From Gammaproteobacteria bacterium (lineage in GTDB: Bacteria > Pseudomonadota > Gammaproteobacteria > DSM-16500): a DNA stretch of 34,604 nt. A model generated the notes under the pieces. It ran no database searches. It saw nothing but the letters and a program-made list of their open reading frames with translations, and was not told where the DNA came from. Shown here piece by piece: positions 28,829-34,604 of the stretch; position 1 is the stretch's first letter; the number at the start of each line of letters is the position of its first letter. Position numbers and translations under genes: made by a program. The stretch is taken from assembly GCA_027459575.1 (NCBI GenBank), contig DAIDIB010000008.1:1-34604 (forward strand), read 5' to 3'.

Positions 28829-30516
28829 CACTTAATCCTCTTCGGTTCCTTATCCAACCGACGCATAATGTGCCACTGCTGCAAATAAGAAAGCGTGTTA
28901 TTCACTACCCAATACAACATCAAACCCGATGGGAAATTAGCGAACATCACCGAAAATAGCACCGGCATAAACATCATGATTTTTGCCTGCACCGGATCTG
29001 GCGGTGGCGGATTCAACCGCTGTTGCAAGAACATGGAAATACCCATCAGCACTGGCAACACGTAATAAGGATCTGGCTGGGAAAGATCATGTATCCAGAA
29101 AATAAACGGCGCGTGACGCAGCTGCACACTTTCCACCAACACCCAATACAGCGCGATGAATACAGGAATTTGCACAAGAATCGGCAAGCAACCACCCATT
29201 GGATTAACTTTTTCTTCGCGATAAAGCGCGAGCGTAGCTTGTGTCAACTTTTGTCTGTCGTCGCCATAGCGTTGCTTCAACGCTTCAATACGCGGCTGCA
29301 ATTTCTTAAGACCACTCATCGAACGATAACTTTTCGCGGACAGTTGATAGAACATCAACTTGATCACAATGGTCACTAATACAATCGACCAACCCCAGTT
29401 ACCCACCACATAGTGAATTTTTTCCATCATCCAGAAAATAATGACGGAGATAAACCAGAACCAGCCATAATCAATCGTCAGCTTTAAATTTGGCGCGGCG
29501 GTTTCAAGACGATCTGCAATCGCAGGGCCCGTGTACAAGTTCGCCGTGACGGTACTGGTCGCACCAGGCGCCACCGTCACCGGCTGGCCAATCATGCCGA
29601 GCGTAAACAAGCCATCTGGTGTCACTTTGGAATAGTATGTGGACGTGCTATTTTGCGCGGGAATCCACGCGCCAATAAAATAATGCTGAATCATCGCCGC
29701 CCAGCCGCCTTGAATGGACTGGTCGATATTCTTCTCGCGCATTTGCTTGAAGCTGATTTTATCGTAAGTTTTTTGTGGACTGGAAATCGCCGCGCCAAAA
29801 TAAGTCGCCAGATTCATCAAGCCACCATGATTAGCTGGCGGTGAGTCGGTACGCATCAACTGAGTGTACAGACTGCCTTGCCATGGTTGCGATGAGTGAT
29901 TATTAATTTCATAGCTAACATGAATATCATAACTATCACGTTTGAAATTAAAAAACTTTGTAACCGCAACGCCTTGATCATTTTTCCATTCCAGCTTTAC
30001 CACTAAATCGTTTTGACCAGCGCCTAGCTCGTAGTGATCTTGTGCGACAGAATAAACCGCCTGACCTTTCGCGGTATCTGGGCCGATGTTACTAAGCAAA
30101 CCGCTTTCCGCGATGTAACGTGTTTTTGGATCGTTGTTCAGTAATACAAAAGGCGAAGATGAGCCGCGTGATTCGGGATAATCCAGCAAATTAACGCCGA
30201 CAATATCACCGCCCTGGGTGTTAATGGTGACTTCCAGCAAATCGGTTTTCACAGTGACAAGTTTGCCATCCGCGGGTGGCAGAGCGGGTGTAGTCGCAGA
30301 TGTCGTGGTGGCTGTCTGGCTGGTGACTGCCTGAGCCGCTTGGGTGGCGGGAATCGCTGGCATATGTTCATTTTGGGTAGTAGTTACAACAGGCTCTTGC
30401 GGTTGCGGGTGATCTTTTTCCCATGCCTGATATATCATCAAGCCAATCACCGCCAGTAATACAAAAAGTGCAAATCTTAAGGAATCCAGCATTTTATTTA
30501 GCATAGTCATCTTCAT
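28828..30516 (-). CDS. yidC: Membrane protein insertase YidC
   Basis: YidC inserts proteins into the inner membrane, alone or with SecYEG. The first membrane segment is at about residues 12-29, followed by a Pro/Thr/Ala-rich linker and a large periplasmic beta domain (about 85-340). The conserved insertase core runs from about 360: LKKLQPRIEALKQRYGDD, EEKVNPMGGCLPILVQIPVF, HAPFIFWIHDLSQPDPYY and FPSGLMLYWVVNN. The C-terminal basic tail is RRLDKEPKRIK. The length of 562 is typical. ATG 30516 is four bases after the yidD stop; ATG 30504 (MLNKML) is an alternative start. It is part of the rpmH operon. Confidence 0.95.
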   Translation of the reverse strand: MKMTMLNKMLDSLRFALFVLLAVIGLMIYQAWEKDHPQPQEPVVTTTQNEHMPAIPATQAAQAVTSQTATTTSATTPALPPADGKLVTVKTDLLEVTINTQGGDIVGVNLLDYPESRGSSSPFVLLNNDPKTRYIAESGLLSNIGPDTAKGQAVYSVAQDHYELGAGQNDLVVKLEWKNDQGVAVTKFFNFKRDSYDIHVSYEINNHSSQPWQGSLYTQLMRTDSPPANHGGLMNLATYFGAAISSPQKTYDKISFKQMREKNIDQSIQGGWAAMIQHYFIGAWIPAQNSTSTYYSKVTPDGLFTLGMIGQPVTVAPGATSTVTANLYTGPAIADRLETAAPNLKLTIDYGWFWFISVIIFWMMEKIHYVVGNWGWSIVLVTIVIKLMFYQLSAKSYRSMSGLKKLQPRIEALKQRYGDDRQKLTQATLALYREEKVNPMGGCLPILVQIPVFIALYWVLVESVQLRHAPFIFWIHDLSQPDPYYVLPVLMGISMFLQQRLNPPPPDPVQAKIMMFMPVLFSVMFANFPSGLMLYWVVNNTLSYLQQWHIMRRLDKEPKRIK

Positions 30517-30738
30517 CTACTTATCTGAGTTTATCTACTTCGTCTTTTCCACCCGGGTGCCAGGGATGGCAGCGTACTATTCGTCGCAATGCCAGCCAGG
30601 AACCTTTAAGGCAGCCGTGTATTGTAATCGCTTCCACGGCATAAGTGGAGCAGGAAGGTTCAAAACGGCAACAATTTCCTAATAAAGGGCTAATAGCGAG
30701 ATGGTAGAGACGAATAGGGAAAATAAAGGCTTTTCGTA

Positions 30739-30822
30739 GTAGCCCGGATGCGTTTTTTGCACCTGGGGAGCGCGGCTTCGTTTGAGCATTATTCCCGGAT
30801 GCAAAAAACGCATCCGGGCTAC
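30739..30822. repeat. REP-like palindromic element, GTAGCCCGG family, inside yidD
   Basis: The 84-bp element is bounded by GTAGCCCGGATGCGTTTTTT and its inverse at the other end (AAAAAACGCATCCGGGCTAC). Each end also forms its own hairpin. Its length is a multiple of three and it has no stop in the yidD frame. It is the best-preserved copy and matches 3228-3313 in design. Confidence 0.9.
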
Positions 30823-30828
30823 ATCCAA

Positions 30829-31318
<490 letters not shown>

Positions 31319-31340
31319 TTACGTCTCTAGAGAGGGGCCT

Positions 31341-31369
31341 ATATTAGGGGGTGAAGGGAATGTTGTCAA
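31341..31369 (-). promoter_or_regulatory. Strong sigma-70 promoter for rpmH operon
   Basis: On the minus strand a perfect TTGACA (31364-31369) is followed after exactly 17 bases by TAATAT (31341-31346). Transcription would start near 31334, giving a leader of about 30 bases before rpmH. This is the best promoter in the window and fits a ribosomal protein operon. Confidence 0.8.
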
Positions 31370-31519
31370 ACTGTTTGATTATCTGAGCTATGAGCGGTCT
31401 GTTGTGCCAAAATAGGCTCGCTCAAATAAGGATGCTTTAATATTTACAGAGTAAAATAAATGAGATAAATAAAGAGATCGATATAGTTAGTCCGCCCAAC
31501 ACGAGGGGGCTTAAAGAAA

Positions 31520-32833
31520 ATGAGTGATGCACGATCGGGTTTAAAAAAATCAACTTTCGCGGCTTTTCTGGCGCAGGAAAACGCGCGCGATATAATTTCC
31601 AGAAATGCAGATAAAGTTCGCGCTCAAAGTGGACAAGCTGATAAATACTCCAAATTTACCCGGATACTAGATGATATACCTCAACATGCAGCCACTATTC
31701 CGTTAATAAAGGCTTGCAAAGACGCGGTTAAACAGAATAAACAACCAGCCGACATTAGTTTCTCAGAACCTGCGGATGGTGAAACATATGGGCAACCCAT
31801 TTTAAATAGCGAAAGCAAAGTTTGGCTGAACCTTGTGTATGCTTCAACGATGTTTGAGCTTTTCGATATTGACGGCAACCTTAGACAAAATATTCGCACT
31901 CAAATCTCCGAGTTAAATTTGGGTATTGAAGATAAGTATTTAAAAGTCGGTCTTTTTGCCGCTTATATGGAAGATTGTATTGGAGGCCACCTTTGTCGAG
32001 ATGGCGAGGAGCAAGGTGACATTGCCTACGGAATTGCTGCTTGTGCCAGCGCGCTCACTTATAGAATGTCACAAATTATAAAGGCAAACAATTTTGATGT
32101 TGCCGCTATCCGCGCTAGCTGCGCTCAATCCTTAGGGAAAAAGTATCGTGAAGATGAAATTAAGTCCGAATTATTAAAACAAGAAATAAAAATATTAATT
32201 GCTTCGTTTGTACATGAAACCGCTTGTAAAGCACTTTTACGTATGCGCGCGAATTTCAATAAGGCTCGCGCGGATTATCTTGCTCATCTGGATGAATTAA
32301 CCCAGATAGAAAATATTCACAAAAAAAATGTTCTTGACGTGATAGATGATATCGTTGAGAAATCAAAGGATAACTCGATTAACAATCAAATTAAAAGATT
32401 AACTATTTTGACTGAAGTGCTCAGGCAAACTCAGGCTTATACCCCCTCAGTGGATGAAAAAACTCGAGAAAAATACAGCGATTTGATAGCTGAGGTCAGC
32501 AAGCATGCGTGGGGCAAGCGTTTGGCAAGCGCTATGTCTTCTGTTCCTATTGCGGCGCTTCTTGCCACTTTTGTGTTATTCAGCATCGCGACGGGCGGAA
32601 CTGCCATCCCGTTCCTGGCTGGTATTGGTTTTGCAGCGTTGCTCGGTATTACTATAGTTAGTGGAGTTGCCACTGTTGTTGCATTATCTGCAAATCTCTA
32701 TACCTTATGGCATGGCTTCAAACATAAACCGATTGCAGATGCGATGAAGGGAGTTAGGGATAAAGGTAAGGAAGAAGTTGCCGTTGCCCCGGCGTTCGCC
32801 GGGACGACGATGTTTCGGACGACGATTCGTTAA
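31520..32833 (+). CDS. Unknown coiled-coil protein with C-terminal two-helix membrane hairpin
   Basis: I do not recognise this 437-residue protein. Residues 1-330 are hydrophilic and probably mostly helical, with no signal peptide and Lys/Glu-rich stretches that could form coiled coils (about 205-320). Two hydrophobic segments follow (about 340-365 and 368-392, rich in Ala, Gly and Val), then a short basic tail. The last ~15 residues (APAFAGTT and onward) are encoded by a palindromic repeat and its flank. This layout of soluble helical body plus membrane hairpin is common among secreted effectors of Legionella and Coxiella, but no secretion signal can be shown. It lies alone between rpmH and pnp and its stop overlaps the pnp stop. 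Confidence 0.6.
   Translation: MSDARSGLKKSTFAAFLAQENARDIISRNADKVRAQSGQADKYSKFTRILDDIPQHAATIPLIKACKDAVKQNKQPADISFSEPADGETYGQPILNSESKVWLNLVYASTMFELFDIDGNLRQNIRTQISELNLGIEDKYLKVGLFAAYMEDCIGGHLCRDGEEQGDIAYGIAACASALTYRMSQIIKANNFDVAAIRASCAQSLGKKYREDEIKSELLKQEIKILIASFVHETACKALLRMRANFNKARADYLAHLDELTQIENIHKKNVLDVIDDIVEKSKDNSINNQIKRLTILTEVLRQTQAYTPSVDEKTREKYSDLIAEVSKHAWGKRLASAMSSVPIAALLATFVLFSIATGGTAIPFLAGIGFAALLGITIVSGVATVVALSANLYTLWHGFKHKPIADAMKGVRDKGKEEVAVAPAFAGTTMFRTTIR
32788..32803. repeat. Palindromic repeat core at the 3' end of the unknown gene
   Basis: CCCGGC-GTTC-GCCGGG forms a 6-bp stem with a 4-base loop, flanked by GACGACG. It is the same type as the copy in mnmE (28796-28811) and is translated as APAFAGTT near the C-terminus of the unknown protein. 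Confidence 0.75.
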
Positions 32834-34604
32834 GTCGACTCCACTTCCTTCATGCTCAAACGGATGCGGCCTTGACGGTCGATTTCGAGTACTTTCACTC
32901 GCACCACCTGACCTTCTGACAATTTGTCAGTGACATTCGCAATACGTTCGTTAGCGATTTGTGAAATGTGCACCAGGCCTTGTTTGCCCGGCAGAATAGC
33001 AACGAATGCGCCGAAGTCAGCCAATTTCACTACGGTACCTTCGTACACGCTGCCAACCACCACATCAGCGGTTAAACGCTCAATACGGCGTACCGCTTCT
33101 TCACAAGCAGCCAAATCAGCAGCAGCCACTTTTACCTGACCATCATCGCTGATATCAATCACGGTACCAGTTTCTTCGGTCAGCGCACGAATAGTCGCGC
33201 CACCTTTACCGATGACTTCACGAATTTTGTCGGTAGGAACGCGCATGGTCAAAATACGTGGCGCGTAAGCAGACATTTGTGTACGTGGCGCGCTCAGCGT
33301 CTGGTTCATAATGCCTAGAATATGCATGCGGCCATCACGAGCTTGATCCAACGCCTGACGCATAATCGTTTCATTGATGCCATCAATCTTGATATCCATT
33401 TGCAGCGCGGTCACACCATTTGTGGTACCCGCTACTTTGAAATCCATGTCGCCGAGATGGTCTTCATCACCCAGAATATCAGTCAACACAGCGAATTGAT
33501 CACCTTCTTTCACCAAACCCATCGCCACACCCGCAACATGCGATTTGATTGGCACGCCAGCATCCATTAACGCCATACTGGTGCCGCAAACAGTCGCCAT
33601 GGAGCTGGAACCATTGGATTCGGTAATTTCGGAAACTACTCGCAATACATAAGAAAAATCTTTTTGTTCAGGCAATACAGCAACAATAGCGCGTTTCGCC
33701 AAATTACCGTGACCAATTTCACGACGCTTCGGGCTGCCAACCATGCCAGTTTCACCCACAGAATACGGTGGGAAGTTGTAATGCAGCATGAAATTTTCTT
33801 TACGTTCGCCTTCGAGCGCGTCGATGGTTTGCGCGTCACGTTCGGTGCCAAGTGTTGCAACCACAATCGCCTGCGTTTCACCGCGTGTGAAAAGCGCTGA
33901 ACCGTGTGTACGTGGCAATAGGCTTGTCTGAATAGCAATAGGACGAACGGTTTTGGTGTCACGACCATCAATACGTGGCTGACCTTGCAAGATACGGCCA
34001 CGCACAATTTTACTTTCCAGATTGCTCAGAATGGTTTTTGTTTCGGCTTCAAGCGCTGCTTCATCTTGTTTGCCCGCGTTATCGCTTAGCATTTGCTCCA
34101 CAACACGGTCATAAACATCATTCACCGCATTCTGACGTTCTACCTTGTCTTTTACTTGATAGGCCGCTTCAATGCCCGCTTTGGCTAATTCGGTCACGCG
34201 CGCTTCAATTTCAGAATTGATGGGTGGCGGGGTCCAGTCACTGGTTTCCGCACCCGCTTCCGCCGCCAATTCTTTAATGGCTTTAATCGCGGTTTGCATT
34301 TCTTTGTGCGCGAACATCACTGCGCCCAACATCACTGCTTCGGGTAATTCTTTCGCTTCGGATTCCACCATCAGCACAGCGGTTTCTGTACCTGCTACCA
34401 CCATATCCAGTTGGGAGTTCTCCAACTGAGCATTGGTTGGGTTTAATGCGTATTGGCCGTCGATATAACCCACGCGCGCACCAGCTAATACGCTGGTTGC
34501 TGGCAAACCAGCCACCGCGACAGCTGCCGCCGCGCCTAACATCGCCGGAATATCGGAATTGATATCTGGATTGGCGGAAAGCACCGTTGCGATAACCTGT
34601 GTTT
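32830..34604 (-). CDS. pnp: Polyribonucleotide nucleotidyltransferase (partial, 5' end outside the window)
   Basis: PNPase degrades RNA 3' to 5' by phosphorolysis and is a degradosome partner. The visible part covers the end of the first RNase PH domain, the alpha-helical linker, the second RNase PH domain ([44 protein letters not shown]), the KH domain ([16 protein letters not shown]) and the S1 domain ([18 protein letters not shown], then GLVHISQI). It ends [10 protein letters not shown]. The reading frame stays open to the last base with PNPase-like sequence (TQVIAT), so about 100 N-terminal residues are missing by truncation only. The GTG at 34584 is not the true start. Its TAA shares four bases with the stop of the convergent gene. 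Confidence 0.96.
   Translation of the reverse strand, partial: TQVIATVLSANPDINSDIPAMLGAAAAVAVAGLPATSVLAGARVGYIDGQYALNPTNAQLENSQLDMVVAGTETAVLMVESEAKELPEAVMLGAVMFAHKEMQTAIKAIKELAAEAGAETSDWTPPPINSEIEARVTELAKAGIEAAYQVKDKVERQNAVNDVYDRVVEQMLSDNAGKQDEAALEAETKTILSNLESKIVRGRILQGQPRIDGRDTKTVRPIAIQTSLLPRTHGSALFTRGETQAIVVATLGTERDAQTIDALEGERKENFMLHYNFPPYSVGETGMVGSPKRREIGHGNLAKRAIVAVLPEQKDFSYVLRVVSEITESNGSSSMATVCGTSMALMDAGVPIKSHVAGVAMGLVKEGDQFAVLTDILGDEDHLGDMDFKVAGTTNGVTALQMDIKIDGINETIMRQALDQARDGRMHILGIMNQTLSAPRTQMSAYAPRILTMRVPTDKIREVIGKGGATIRALTEETGTVIDISDDGQVKVAAADLAACEEAVRRIERLTADVVVGSVYEGTVVKLADFGAFVAILPGKQGLVHISQIANERIANVTDKLSEGQVVRVKVLEIDRQGRIRLSMKEVEST

Noticed and set aside
31430-31460. TTTAATATTT upstream of the unknown gene as a PmrA-type half-site
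   Set aside because: Only one half-site is seen; the tandem second copy needed for a PmrA box is missing, so regulation as an effector gene cannot be claimed.
33636-34007. 123-residue minus-strand reading frame within pnp
   Set aside because: It is an alternative frame of pnp with low-complexity, Cys/His-rich translation and no start signal.

Overview
This window is a stretch of gammaproteobacterial chromosome with a gene complement suggesting Legionellales or a Coxiella-like relative. That placement rests on the dnaA-dnaN-recF-gyrB block, the rpmH-rnpA-yidD-yidC-mnmE block, lptM-dapF, zapA-fau and a GDH2-class NAD-glutamate dehydrogenase, together with a base composition that looks moderately AT-rich by eye. 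The genus cannot be fixed from the sequence alone.

Layout. 1-227: a 106-bp palindromic repeat and a leader. 228-584: a small membrane protein. 703-7222: dnaA, dnaN, recF and gyrB on the + strand, interrupted by palindromic repeats. 7281-8558: a secreted protein that looks like an outer-membrane beta-barrel with a C-terminal Ig-like domain. 8721-17374: an eight-gene type IVb pilus locus related to the thin pilus of IncI plasmids (ATPase, membrane platform, two prepilin-like proteins, a TcpQ/PilL-like protein, lipoprotein secretin PilN, PilO, PilP). 17478-19962 (minus): pgi-lptM-dapF, coupled by ATGA overlaps. 20036-20919 (+): zapA-fau. 20933-24443 (minus): an N-terminally short NAD-GDH and a small conserved protein. 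24464-24628: a roughly 165-bp palindromic, MITE-like element. 24701-26020: dacB. 26084-27349 (minus): a DUF4143-type AAA ATPase with a repeat-rich promoter. 27449-31303 (minus): mnmE, yidC, yidD, rnpA, rpmH under one strong promoter. 31520-32833: an unknown coiled-coil/two-TM protein. 32830-34604 (minus): pnp, cut by the window edge at its 5' end.

The most striking feature is the density and position of palindromic REP-like repeats. Two broad families are visible: one bounded by GTAGCCCGG and CCGGGCTAC, the other with cores such as CCCCGCGAAGGCGGGG or CCCGGCGAAAGCCGGG. They lie between genes, and they are also read in frame inside four protein genes: 10 codons near the N-terminus of MnmE, about 28 codons in the signal peptide of LptM, about 28 codons in the N-terminus of YidD, and the C-terminus of the unknown protein. 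This resembles the Rickettsia palindromic elements that insert into reading frames.

Functionally, the ends of the window are replication and RNA/translation housekeeping. The middle holds an accessory surface system (barrel protein plus pilus) between the replication block and metabolic/cell-division genes. No rRNA, tRNA, CRISPR array, transposase or convincing oriC was found. rpmH and dnaA are often neighbours flanking oriC; here they are about 30 kb apart.
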